The notes below the pieces were generated by a model. The model worked only from the letters and a program-made list of their open reading frames with translations. It searched no databases and was not told the origin of the DNA. Shown here one piece after another: positions 8,076 to 14,670 of a stretch of 14,670 nt of DNA (positions are counted from its first letter, which is position 1; every line of letters begins with the position of its first letter). The position numbers and the translations under genes were made by a program. Origin of the DNA: Acidianus hospitalis (GTDB lineage Archaea > Thermoproteota > Thermoprotei_A > Sulfolobales > Sulfolobaceae); assembly GCA_003086435.1 (NCBI GenBank), contig QEFD01000097.1:1-14670 (forward strand), given 5' to 3'.

Positions 8076-8090
8076 GTATATAAAAATTAA
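8076..8090 (-). promoter_or_regulatory. TATA box of the MFS gene
   Basis: On the minus strand TTAATTTTTATATAC is placed so that the transcription start would fall at the ATG (8053). This supports that start codon and a leaderless mRNA. Confidence 0.5.
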
Positions 8091-8121
8091 TATTTTTCTT
8101 TACAACAATATTAAGCCTAAC

Positions 8122-8253
8122 CTAAAGTAAATGGCTTGTCCTCCTTTGACCTAATGGTAAGACTTTAGCCACTATTCTAAAAATGAAATCAACTACTAGA
8201 TGTATTAATAATTCCTCCACATCATCCCCCCTGCATACACAGGAGGATCCGCT
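8122..8253 (-). pseudogene. Possible decayed coding remnant (43 codons, no start)
   Basis: A minus-strand frame is open for 43 codons and ends with TAG at 8122-8124. It has no start codon at its upstream end, where TGA stands at 8254-8256. The translation looks protein-like (for example GDDVEELLIHLVVDF and KVLPLGQRRTSHLL). A second minus frame just upstream reads DDDEADPPVYAGGMMW before a stop, so a frameshifted remnant is possible. I cannot name the parent gene. A chance open frame remains a real alternative. Confidence 0.25.
8227..8246. repeat. Short inverted repeat upstream of the DUF3800-like gene
   Basis: CCCCCTG and CAGGAGG form a seven-base stem with one mismatch around a six-base loop. 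It lies about 55 to 75 bases before the DUF3800-like start and upstream of its TATA box. It is notably GC-rich for this region. It could be a regulatory site or a relic of a mobile element. Confidence 0.3.
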
Positions 8254-8265
8254 TCATCGTCATCA

Positions 8266-8277
8266 ATAATATATATA
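8266..8277 (+). promoter_or_regulatory. TATA box of the DUF3800-like gene
   Basis: ATAATATATATA is centred about 28 bases before the ATG at 8300. There is no Shine-Dalgarno site, so a leaderless transcript is expected. Confidence 0.55.
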
Positions 8278-8299
8278 CCTCAGCATTAATAAATGTTTT

Positions 8300-8866
8300 A
8301 TGCGTTTTCTTGGCATAGATACTTCTGGAGACCACGACATAAGTTCGCCTTATGTTATAGGTTACGCTATATCTGATGAAAGTTCCTCAATAGAGAAAAG
8401 TAATATAGGGAGGGCAATATCAGAGGCTAGGGCTATTCTTAATAAACCCAATTACGTTTTCCACGCTTACCATGACGATAAAAAAGTTAGGGAGGTACTC
8501 TTAGATTCTTTAATAAAGCACGGTATTAGAGGAGGAGTTATAATAATACTAAATAGGAAATTCGTCAACTCCTTCTTTTTCCCCTTATCCAAATTAATAG
8601 ATAAGTGCTCCTACGCAGTATATGATAATCCAATATTTGATCATGTATTATCTAAAATTGTTAAAAAGAGTACAAAAGTTACGTCCTCTAAATCTTTGAC
8701 TCCCTTATATTTACCGTTACAAGTAGCTGATTATTTTTCACATATTTGGTGGGAAATATTCTCTCACGGTTTGAAAGATTTTAATCAGTTTGAAAAGATT
8801 TTATCCATAACCGATAACCTCACAGTTATAGGGCTTAAAAATTCTTTTACGTTAGTAAAAACATAG
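8300..8866 (+). CDS. DUF3800-like protein, predicted RNase H-fold
   Basis: This 188-residue soluble protein resembles DUF3800, a widespread family predicted to have an RNase H-like fold. It opens with FLGIDTSGDHD (Asp7 and Asp11), matching the DESGD start of the family, has a central HAYHDDKKVREVLL segment typical of the His/Lys/Arg region, and ends with PLQVADYFSHIWWE, where Asp144 corresponds to the conserved QxAD acid. These acids could form a metal-dependent nuclease site, but the activity of the family is not well established. DUF3800 genes are often carried on mobile or defence-related DNA in bacteria. Here the gene stands alone under its own TATA box, next to a possible decayed coding remnant. 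Length is near the family norm, so it looks intact. Confidence 0.65.
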   Translation: MRFLGIDTSGDHDISSPYVIGYAISDESSSIEKSNIGRAISEARAILNKPNYVFHAYHDDKKVREVLLDSLIKHGIRGGVIIILNRKFVNSFFFPLSKLIDKCSYAVYDNPIFDHVLSKIVKKSTKVTSSKSLTPLYLPLQVADYFSHIWWEIFSHGLKDFNQFEKILSITDNLTVIGLKNSFTLVKT

Positions 8867-8903
8867 GAACTAGGATAAACTTCAAAATTTGTTAAGATGA
8901 AAA

Positions 8904-8914
8904 ACTTAAATATC
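8904..8914 (+). promoter_or_regulatory. TATA box of the permease gene
   Basis: ACTTAAATATC is centred 26 bases before the ATG at 8935, supporting that start and leaderless transcription. Confidence 0.55.
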
Positions 8915-8934
8915 TCTTACAATTTTTACTCTTT

Positions 8935-10482
8935 ATGCCTCTACGTAAAGAACTTGGTTTCATGGAACTCGTAATTTTAGGAATTTCTGGTGCAGTTGGG
9001 ACTGGAGTCCTTTTCAGCTCTGCAGGAATGTCTGCCATAGCTGGTACGGGAGTTATTTTAGCCTGGGTACTAGGTTCGATATTTTACACTTTCGTAGGCT
9101 TAACTTACGTAGAACTATCGAGAGTTTATCCAGAGGCAGGAGGGCCATCTAGATATGCAATATACTCCCATGGAAAGGTTACTAATTTAATAAACGCAAT
9201 GGCAGACCTCATTTGGTATTTATTTATACCACCTATTGAGGCCCTTGCGGTAGTTGAGGGATTGGACTATTTTTATCCCTCGTTGATAAGTTCTTCAGGA
9301 GTTCCTACTACTGAAGGCGTTTTAATAGGTGTCGCAATTTTATTGCTTTTCGTTCCTTTCAATTATTTCGGAGTTAAGTTCTTCGGAAAATCTACCCTCA
9401 TAGGAGGAGGAGTAAAGCTAATTCTTTACCTAGCTGTAGCCTTAGGCGTAATCGCATTATCTTTCATTCCTAATAATTTTACTGCTTACGGGGGTTTTCT
9501 TCCCTTCGGTTTTGTAGGAGTATTTTCAGCAATACCTTTAGCTATGTTTGCCTTCGGAGGAATTAGAGTTATACCAGATTATGCAGAGGAAGCTAAGACT
9601 GAAAAGCTTGGTAGTGCAATACTAATAACTATCTTAGGTCAATCCTTAATTTACGTAATTTTCTCAATTGCCTTTGTTGCATCCTTGAATTGGAGCAAAT
9701 TAGGCATAAAACAGGGTTGTTGGTCCTCATTATCATCACTTCCAGGAAATCCTTTCATTGACATTGCCTCAGGCCTTCATTCCTCACCTTTACTTCTTCT
9801 TACTTTAATAATAGGTATTATAGGACCGTTTATTACTGGATATATTTACCTGGGTGCAGGGACGAGAGTTTTGTTTGCAATGGGTAGGTCTGGATACGTG
9901 CCTTCATCTATGAAGGAATTGCACGAAAGGTACTCAATACCTTACTGGAGCTTAATAGTTTTCGCAATTGTAGGTTCAGTGGTAACTTACATTTCCTCAC
10001 CTTTGCCAACAATTTACGGCTTAATTACCGACAGCGTTGTTGCAGGTTACATAGGTTTTTCAGTGAATCCCGTAGTAATGGGTTCTCTATGGAGAAGAGG
10101 AGTTATAAAGAATAAATTGACTCCCGTAGTCTCACCTTTAGCTTTTATTTCATCATCTTTAATAGTATTCTGGTCTGGTTGGCCTTTAGTTCCTTACGCT
10201 GTAATTTTACTTACTGCAGGAAGTTTAATTTTTGGTGCAATCTACAAAGTGAAGGAAGACTTTGTTAAATCCTTGTGGTACATAGGAGATATTGCCTTCC
10301 TAACTATAATGACTTATATAGGTAGCGACGGTGCTCTAAATTTAATTAACTTTTATGAAGCATCTGCAATAGTTTCAGTGGTATCCTTGATTTTTTATTT
10401 TTTAGGAGTACAAAGTAGTAATATATCTATTACTACTACTAGAAGTAACTCAGATAAAACAAACAATAAAGAAGTTAGTTGA
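8935..10482 (+). CDS. APC-family amino acid permease
   Basis: This 515-residue protein with about twelve to fourteen membrane segments belongs to the amino acid-polyamine-organocation (APC) superfamily of cation-coupled amino acid transporters. The first segment holds GISGAVGTGVLFSS (16-29), the unwound substrate-binding glycine motif of the family. The next part includes ELSRVYPEAGGPSRYA (about 60-75), the usual PxAGGxYxY-type signature, and TRVLFAMGRSGYVP appears after the mid-protein helices, also typical. The C-terminal 30 residues are polar, Ser/Thr/Asn-rich and probably cytoplasmic. The substrate is not readable; an amino acid or amine is likely. A TATA box 26 bases upstream supports the ATG. 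The KaiC-like gene begins 30 bases after its stop but has its own TATA-like element, so co-transcription is possible but not required. Confidence 0.88.
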   Translation: MPLRKELGFMELVILGISGAVGTGVLFSSAGMSAIAGTGVILAWVLGSIFYTFVGLTYVELSRVYPEAGGPSRYAIYSHGKVTNLINAMADLIWYLFIPPIEALAVVEGLDYFYPSLISSSGVPTTEGVLIGVAILLLFVPFNYFGVKFFGKSTLIGGGVKLILYLAVALGVIALSFIPNNFTAYGGFLPFGFVGVFSAIPLAMFAFGGIRVIPDYAEEAKTEKLGSAILITILGQSLIYVIFSIAFVASLNWSKLGIKQGCWSSLSSLPGNPFIDIASGLHSSPLLLLTLIIGIIGPFITGYIYLGAGTRVLFAMGRSGYVPSSMKELHERYSIPYWSLIVFAIVGSVVTYISSPLPTIYGLITDSVVAGYIGFSVNPVVMGSLWRRGVIKNKLTPVVSPLAFISSSLIVFWSGWPLVPYAVILLTAGSLIFGAIYKVKEDFVKSLWYIGDIAFLTIMTYIGSDGALNLINFYEASAIVSVVSLIFYFLGVQSSNISITTTRSNSDKTNNKEVS

Positions 10483-10497
10483 TTTTTTATATTTTAA
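10482..10497 (+). promoter_or_regulatory. TATA-like promoter of the KaiC-like gene
   Basis: ATTTTTTATATTTTAA fills the gap between the permease stop and the next ATG and is centred near 26 bases before 10513. It suggests independent initiation of the ATPase gene. Confidence 0.45.
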
Positions 10498-10512
10498 AGA
10501 ATATTTAACCTT

Positions 10513-11376
10513 ATGAACGTAAGAAGAGTTAGGACTTACATTCCAGGTTTGGATGAAATACTATATGGAGGTATTCCTGAAAGGAACATCGTCCTTGTTT
10601 CTGGAGGTCCAGGGACGGGTAAGTCAATTTCAGCACAACAGTTCATTTATAACGGATTGATTAGAGGAGAGGCAGGAGTATATGTAGCTTTAGAAGAGCA
10701 CCCGGTCTCCGTATTAAGGAGTTTTCATCACTTCGGCTGGGATGTGACAAAGTTTGAGAAGGAAGGAAAATTCGCAATAGTTGATGCTTTTACTGGAGGT
10801 TACGGATCAACTGCACAAAAGGAAAGATATGTGGTAAAGAATGTTGACGATGTTAAGGAATTAGCAGATGTTCTGAGGCAGGCTATAAAAGACCTAAAGG
10901 CTACTAGAGTTGCAATAGACTCTGTAAGTACGCTTTATTTAACGAAACCAGCAATGGCTAGGGGAATTGTAATGACTTTAAAGAGGATAATTTCGGGACT
11001 CGGCTGCACTGCGTTTTTCGTTAGCCAAGTTTCCGTAGGAGAAAGAGGCTTTGGAGGGCCAGGGGTTGAGCATGCAGTAGACGGAATTATTAGAATGGAC
11101 CTTGATGAGGTTGAGGGTAAAATGTATAGGTCAATAATTGTATGGAAGATGAGAGATACAAAGATTTCCATGGTTAGGCATCCTATGGAAATAACGGATA
11201 ACGGAATTGTTGTAGAGTGGGATAAGTACTTAAAGATCACTAACTTCTCTGCTACAGTTGAACCTTTACCGAAGGAAGAAGTTGATGAAATGAGGAAAGC
11301 CATGGAGGAGGAAGAGAAGGCTGAAAAGGAAAAGGTTACAGAAGAAATTGAAGAAGTTGAAGAGAGTGAGGAATAA
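10513..11376 (+). CDS. Single-domain KaiC-family ATPase (aRadC-like)
   Basis: This 287-residue cytoplasmic protein is a single KaiC/RecA-fold ATPase. It starts with the family pattern [14 protein letters not shown] (9-22), then Walker A GGPGTGKS (31-38), the adjacent glutamates Glu61-Glu62 in VALEEHP that activate water in KaiC domains, and a Walker B ending in Asp136 ([10 protein letters not shown]). KPAMARG follows, a motif I recall from the Sulfolobus RadA paralogue Sso2452 (aRadC). [13 protein letters not shown] and [10 protein letters not shown] complete the domain. After about residue 250 comes an extra Glu/Lys-rich tail of some 35 residues, likely a charged helix or coiled coil. Roles proposed for archaeal relatives include modulating RadA recombinase or phosphorylation-linked signalling; the sequence does not choose between them. 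It lies behind an amino acid permease, with no functional link evident. Confidence 0.88.
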   Translation: MNVRRVRTYIPGLDEILYGGIPERNIVLVSGGPGTGKSISAQQFIYNGLIRGEAGVYVALEEHPVSVLRSFHHFGWDVTKFEKEGKFAIVDAFTGGYGSTAQKERYVVKNVDDVKELADVLRQAIKDLKATRVAIDSVSTLYLTKPAMARGIVMTLKRIISGLGCTAFFVSQVSVGERGFGGPGVEHAVDGIIRMDLDEVEGKMYRSIIVWKMRDTKISMVRHPMEITDNGIVVEWDKYLKITNFSATVEPLPKEEVDEMRKAMEEEEKAEKEKVTEEIEEVEESEE

Positions 11377-11390
11377 AAATAATGAGATGT

Positions 11391-11414
11391 ATTTTATTCT
11401 TTTTCTTTCTTCTT
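11391..11414 (+). terminator. T-rich 3' end of the KaiC-like transcript
   Basis: Runs of T broken by single C or A bases begin 14 bases after the stop codon, as in archaeal intrinsic termination, which needs no hairpin. The site lies between two convergent genes. Confidence 0.5.
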
Positions 11415-11427
11415 AATCACTTTCTAG

Positions 11428-12288
11428 CTAAGTAGGAGTACAAGTTACAACTGCCTTAATGCTCGTTCCATTTGATAAGTAAATTGTAAGATAATAATTA
11501 TTCCCTGGAACTAATCCCGTTACTCCCAGAAATCTCATTGTTACAGAATTGTTTCCAGGGTTTAACATATTAGGATTTACGTCCGTTGTAGTGTAAAGAG
11601 TATTATCTATAGAGGCACTTACTATATTTACAGTAATAGGCGAATATAGGGTAAGCGTAACAGTACCGTCCAGTCTTATTATTCCTTGTCCTACTTGATA
11701 AACCCGCGGTTGATACATCAAAGGAGCTGTATAAGGTTGGGGCATCATGATTCCTCCGCTTAGTTTCCTTATAATATCGTCTACACTAACGTAAGATAAT
11801 ATCCAGCCCACAAATGAAATGAAAGGAATAATAATTAAAATTCCACCAATTTTTAGCATATCATTATTATAAAAGCTACCAAGACTGTAAATAACTAAAC
11901 CTATGAGTAAAAAAGCTATAAAGAGAACTATTTCAGCTAATAATACTATTATACCTCCAACAGTTACTAAACCTAAACTGGCAGAAAATATTCCCGCTAT
12001 ACCTAATATTCCTCCTATTAAATAGATAACATTTCCTGGTAAAATTAAGTCAATCCCTGTAAAGCCTCTCGAAACATCTTTCCCAGTAGAAGCGAAAGTT
12101 TGAAATGCGTCCCTAAGCTTTGGTATGGCCATCATGAGTAAAAGAACTAAGTCTGCTATAGCCGTGACTAAAGCCGCAACGATAGCTACTATCCCTATGA
12201 GGGCTAATACTCCTATAATTATAAACCACAGAGAAGCGTCTTTTAATTTCTGTAACGCAATTACGTCTGTTTGAAAGCTCATAGGCAT
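11428..12288 (-). CDS. DUF973 family membrane protein
   Basis: This 286-residue protein fits DUF973, a family of Sulfolobales membrane proteins of unknown role. After a short cytoplasmic start containing ALQKLKDAS (11-19), it has hydrophobic segments near 20-54, 85-105, 108-135 and 146-167. A linker rich in Pro, Tyr and Met (about 177-198) follows, then a C-terminal domain of roughly 88 residues that reads as an Ig-like beta-sandwich (GTVTLTLYSPITVNI, GNNSVTMRF, NYYLTIYLSNGTSIKAVV) with NNS and NGT glycosylation sequons, probably outside the cell. The first ATG (12286-12288) is used, but an in-frame ATG two codons later (12280-12282) fits the promoter about as well. It is convergent with the KaiC-like gene. 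No function can be assigned. Confidence 0.75.
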   Translation of the reverse strand: MPMSFQTDVIALQKLKDASLWFIIIGVLALIGIVAIVAALVTAIADLVLLLMMAIPKLRDAFQTFASTGKDVSRGFTGIDLILPGNVIYLIGGILGIAGIFSASLGLVTVGGIIVLLAEIVLFIAFLLIGLVIYSLGSFYNNDMLKIGGILIIIPFISFVGWILSYVSVDDIIRKLSGGIMMPQPYTAPLMYQPRVYQVGQGIIRLDGTVTLTLYSPITVNIVSASIDNTLYTTTDVNPNMLNPGNNSVTMRFLGVTGLVPGNNYYLTIYLSNGTSIKAVVTCTPT

Positions 12289-12299
12289 ATTCTATATAT

Positions 12300-12317
12300 T
12301 AAAATAAAAAAGTTTTT
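12300..12317 (-). promoter_or_regulatory. AT-rich promoter of the DUF973 gene
   Basis: On the minus strand CTTTTTTATTTTAATATA lies 12 to 29 bases before the first ATG and six bases further from the second. Its breadth leaves the exact TATA centre, and so the choice between the two starts, open. Confidence 0.4.
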
Positions 12318-12456
12318 GCAGGAGAGAATAACAGATTTTAATTAGATAGTAAGTTTTATTATTGGCTCATTTTTTCAGTTTACCAGTATATCAATCGATC
12401 TATACAAAAACGTAGGTTTGAGATTCATTGAATTTTCATGAATTTGTATCCAATCC

Positions 12457-12564
12457 TCAGCCCTTGGGCTTCACCAGAGTCACGGCAAACTCGTTATCCC
12501 TCAACCCCTTTAGCGGCGTGTGATTGTCAAATGATAATCCTATTATGCACAATACTACAAGGAT
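12457..12564 (-). pseudogene. C-terminal remnant of a lost gene, possibly a transposase
   Basis: A minus-strand frame of 35 codons ends in TGA at 12457-12459 and is closed upstream by TAA at 12565-12567, with no start codon. Its last 25 codons read like a genuine protein end (TPLKG, LRDNEFAVTLVKPKG) and use GC-rich codons (ACG, CCG, GGG, GTG, CCC) unlike the very AT-rich DNA around it. The stop lies within a six-base-spaced GC-rich hairpin (AGCCC, GGGCT). Foreign composition plus a hairpin at the 3' end would fit the tail of an insertion sequence, such as an IS200/IS605-type tnpB, but I cannot confirm the family. Confidence 0.45.
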
Positions 12565-12737
12565 TTATGAAATTTAAGACATTTAAGTAGGTTTTATTGT
12601 ATAATCTTCTTATAAATCTTATATATCCAGTTATAAAAGGATTAGCATATCACTATACTCTTAAACTATAACCAGAAATATTTTCCTTCTAATCTAAGAA
12701 TAATGAAAATTTTAGGAACTTAATTAGGCCATATATC

Positions 12738-12800
12738 ACAAGAATTGCGTACAAAATGGAAAAGACAAGAATTTACCAAGTATAATACATTAATTCTTGT
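12738..12800. repeat. ACAAGAATT repeats, two direct and one inverted
   Basis: ACAAGAATT occurs at 12738-12746 and 12765-12773, and its exact reverse complement AATTCTTGT at 12792-12800. The second and third copies form a nine-base perfect inverted repeat with an 18-base loop. They may be a regulator site or a mobile-element end; no nearby gene start explains them. Confidence 0.4.
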
Positions 12801-12896
12801 AATTATGTTAAAAATTCTTTGTAACTCTTCAAAGCTAAAATAAATTGATTTATGTGCATATATCCACGTATATTACATATATTCTGCCTACTCTGG

Positions 12897-13067
12897 CTAT
12901 AACAGATTTATTCTCATATTTAATTGATTCAAAGTTTCGCAATTCTCATCTTCAGCTTTTAGAACAACATATATAGCTTCATTACCAATTTTTGACGGAG
13001 TATTACTCGCGGATGTATTACTGCATTGTATATGCTTAGCATATGCTTTATTATCTACTAAACTTTT
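12897..13067 (-). pseudogene. Possible 3' remnant of a lost gene (56 codons, no usable start)
   Basis: A minus-strand frame is open for 56 codons between TAG at 13068-13070 and TAG at 12897-12899. It has no ATG or GTG until the last six codons, so it cannot start properly here. The translation is protein-like, for example DNKAYAKHIQCSNT followed by GNEAIYVVLKAEDENCETL. It reaches to within ten bases of the GH15 start on the other strand, and the GH15 promoter lies inside it. I do not recognise the parent family. It is probably a truncated gene end left by a rearrangement, though a chance open frame is possible. Confidence 0.35.
13045..13055 (+). promoter_or_regulatory. TATA box of the GH15 gene
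   Basis: GCTTTATTATC is centred at about 13050, exactly 26 bases before the GTG at 13076. This places the transcription start at the proposed GTG and supports it as a leaderless start. Confidence 0.55.
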
Positions 13068-13075
13068 CTAATTTT

Positions 13076-14670
13076 GTGAAACCTCTCCCCTGCATCAATA
13101 ACGAATTTACAGGAGCTTTAATAAAAGGAACTGACATTGTTTGGTTGACATTTCCAAGGTATGATTCCCCCTCAGTTTTTTCCTCAATATTAGACCCTCA
13201 AAGAGGAGGTCATTTCTTTATCGCAGGAGAAGTAGCAAAGCAGGAATACTTAGTTCCAAACGTTCTACTCACTACACTAAAAGACGGGAGCGAAATAACG
13301 GATTTATTACTCCACGGAGAACACGGATTAGTAAGAAAAATTGTGGCAAAAAACCCGTTAAAAGTTTCAATCCTCCCTGTCTTTAATTACGGCAAAAGTC
13401 CAGCAACAATAGAAAGGCTTTCAGATAAAGTCTTCAAGTTCTCAAATCCTGAAAGTTCCGAGTTTCTGGAACTCCATCTCCTTTTCGACAAACTTGACCA
13501 GATTTCTGAAAACTCTTGGACAGTTTACGGTGAGGGTTACATTTACATGGGTTACTTTAAAGACGATAGGTTCGGAATATTCGGCAAAAGACAACTTAAA
13601 TTCGACGTTGCAAGAGGATTTGAGAGGACAATAGCCTATTGGAGGAATACAATGAAGAGGGGAAGGAGTAAAGGAAAAATTGCAGAAATAGAAATTGAAG
13701 GATATACCGGAGACCAATTACTTGACGCTTACCAAACTTCTGTTGGAATACTTTTAGGTTTACTTTACAACCCTACGGGCGCAATTGTTGCTGCCCCAAC
13801 TACATCTCTTCCAGAAGTAGAAGGAGGTTCGAGAAATTGGGATTACAGATTTGCTTGGGTTAGGGATTCGTCAATAGTAGCAGAGGCTTTAATCTCTGCG
13901 GGCTTTTCTGCAGAGGCTAGGAGAATAATAGAATTCTTCTCAAGAATGGTATCATTTACTTCTAAGCCCTTCATCTATCCCCTATATTCAATTGATGGCT
14001 CAGTCCCTCCAAAAGAGGAAGAAATTCCTTGGCTTTCAGGTTACGAAAACTCTAAGCCGGTAAGAATAGGAAATGCAGCTGCTGGGCAATTACAGCTCGA
14101 TTTAGAAGGTTTCTTCTTAGATGCTTTCTTTAAATACTATGAAGCTACTGGGGACGAAAATTACATAAGGAGCCACCTTGACGTGATAGAATACATTGCA
14201 GATTGGGTTTCTGAAAATTGGAAATTGGAAGATGTAGGAATATGGGAAGAGAGAGGAGTACAAGGGCATTATATTCACTCTAAGGTAATGATGTGGGTTG
14301 CTTTAGATAGGGCAGGAAAATTAATGAACGCAATAGGCAAGGAAAACCCATGGAAGGAGACTAGGCACGAGATAAAGGAGTGGGTTTTGCAAAACGGAGT
14401 TAGCAATGGAATATTCGTAAAGAAAGTAGGAAGTAATGAAGTTGATGCCGCACTACTTACTTTACCAATTTACGGTTTCATTGACGTGCAAGATGAAACT
14501 TTCTTAAATACGTTGAGGGAAATAGAAAACCAGCTCTTATATAAGGGGCAACTGAAGAGGTATAAGAGGGACTTCCTAGGTGAGGCTAAATATCCCTTTG
14601 TCCTAGCTTCCTTATGGTTGGCAAGGGTTTACATTAGACTAGGGAGAATCCAAGAGGCTAAGAACATAAT
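13076..14670 (+). CDS. GH15 family glucoamylase/trehalase-like protein (3' partial)
   Basis: This is a glycoside hydrolase family 15 enzyme; archaeal members release glucose from alpha-glucans or hydrolyse trehalose by an inverting mechanism. The 531 visible codons begin with the beta-sandwich domain (NNEFTGALIKGTDIVWLTFPRYDSPSVF in the opening 35 residues, a hallmark of the family start) and pass into the (alpha/alpha)6 barrel after about residue 215. NWDYRFAWVRDSS (254-266) holds substrate-binding residues, and Glu391 in GIWEERG is the likely general acid, followed by the typical HSKVMMWVALDRA. The second catalytic Glu is expected beyond the window, where the gene is cut off. The start is GTG: no ATG upstream is in frame, the protein alignment needs the residues just after it, and a TATA box lies 26 bases before. 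Sulfolobales homologues include both glucoamylases and trehalases, so the substrate is open. Confidence 0.9.
   Translation, partial: MKPLPCINNEFTGALIKGTDIVWLTFPRYDSPSVFSSILDPQRGGHFFIAGEVAKQEYLVPNVLLTTLKDGSEITDLLLHGEHGLVRKIVAKNPLKVSILPVFNYGKSPATIERLSDKVFKFSNPESSEFLELHLLFDKLDQISENSWTVYGEGYIYMGYFKDDRFGIFGKRQLKFDVARGFERTIAYWRNTMKRGRSKGKIAEIEIEGYTGDQLLDAYQTSVGILLGLLYNPTGAIVAAPTTSLPEVEGGSRNWDYRFAWVRDSSIVAEALISAGFSAEARRIIEFFSRMVSFTSKPFIYPLYSIDGSVPPKEEEIPWLSGYENSKPVRIGNAAAGQLQLDLEGFFLDAFFKYYEATGDENYIRSHLDVIEYIADWVSENWKLEDVGIWEERGVQGHYIHSKVMMWVALDRAGKLMNAIGKENPWKETRHEIKEWVLQNGVSNGIFVKKVGSNEVDAALLTLPIYGFIDVQDETFLNTLREIENQLLYKGQLKRYKRDFLGEAKYPFVLASLWLARVYIRLGRIQEAKNI

Larger units (their letters stand above)
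12289..13075. other. Gene-poor region with coding remnants
   Basis: No intact gene is visible in this stretch. It contains the DUF973 promoter, a minus-strand 35-codon remnant (12457-12564), a cluster of ACAAGAATT repeats (12738-12800), a second minus-strand remnant of 56 codons (12897-13067) and the promoter of the GH15 gene. The pattern suggests an old insertion and decay site. Confidence 0.5.

Noticed and set aside
8130..8170. A tRNA-like phrase (CCTAATGGTAAGACTTTAG)
   Set aside because: No acceptor, anticodon or T-arm pairing could be built around it.
10935..11303. A 122-codon minus-strand open frame
   Set aside because: It is antisense to the KaiC-like ATPase and shows no domain pattern of its own.
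8205..13115. Similar strings CCCCTGCAT...ACAGGAG at about 8228-8246 and 13087-13115
   Set aside because: The second copy encodes conserved GH15 N-terminal residues, the spacing differs and the shared words are short, so a common repeat is unlikely.
13442..13717. A 91-codon minus-strand open frame
   Set aside because: It lies wholly inside the GH15 coding sequence, which carries clear family motifs, so it is an antisense shadow.

Overview
The window looks like a chromosomal segment of a thermoacidophilic crenarchaeon of the order Sulfolobales (Acidianus, Sulfolobus or Metallosphaera-like). The sequence is AT-rich and most genes lack a Shine-Dalgarno site. Instead a TATA-like element sits about 26 bases before the start codon, as in leaderless transcription. 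Several proteins belong to families typical of this order: DUF2173, DUF973, a single-domain KaiC/aRadC-type ATPase, an archaeal GH15 enzyme and an archaeal arsenite-oxidase-like molybdoenzyme. The genus cannot be decided from the sequence.

Layout. (1) 1-3823, plus strand: a large AioA-like molybdopterin oxidoreductase subunit, cut off at its 5' end by the window edge, followed 7 bases later by a multi-span membrane protein with a Ser-Cys-Cys motif; the two look co-transcribed. (2) 3842-4183, minus: a DUF2173 protein with a palindrome over its promoter. (3) 4523-5299, plus: an aldose 1-epimerase family protein, overlapping tail-to-tail with (4) 5296-6294, minus: a TDT/SLAC1-type anion channel or exporter. 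(5) 6370-6690, minus: a small soluble protein of unknown function. (6) About 6913-6967, plus: a strong C/D-box sRNA candidate with its own TATA box, lying directly against the 3' end of (7) 6968-8053, minus: an MFS transporter. (8) 8300-8866, plus: a DUF3800-like protein. (9) 8935-10482 and 10513-11376, plus: an APC amino-acid permease and a KaiC-family ATPase with an acidic tail. (10) 11428-12288, minus: a DUF973 membrane protein. (11) 12289-13075: a gene-poor stretch holding two apparent coding remnants. (12) 13076 to the window end, plus: a GH15 glucoamylase/trehalase-type enzyme starting with GTG and cut off at the 3' edge.

How the genes may work together. The AioA-like subunit would be exported with a Rieske partner encoded outside the window, and its visible part carries several N-glycosylation sequons, which fits work on the outer face of the membrane. 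The membrane protein directly behind it is the best in-window candidate for an associated function. The epimerase and GH15 enzyme point to sugar metabolism, and the MFS, APC and TDT proteins are transporters. Otherwise most genes appear to be separately transcribed single units with no evident shared pathway.

Most unusual points: the AioA-like subunit seems to lack an arginine that lines the substrate pocket of bacterial arsenite oxidase and is much longer than the bacterial enzyme; the sRNA candidate is not explained by any protein gene; and the gene-poor regions hold decayed coding sequence. No CRISPR array, tRNA, rRNA or intact insertion sequence was seen.
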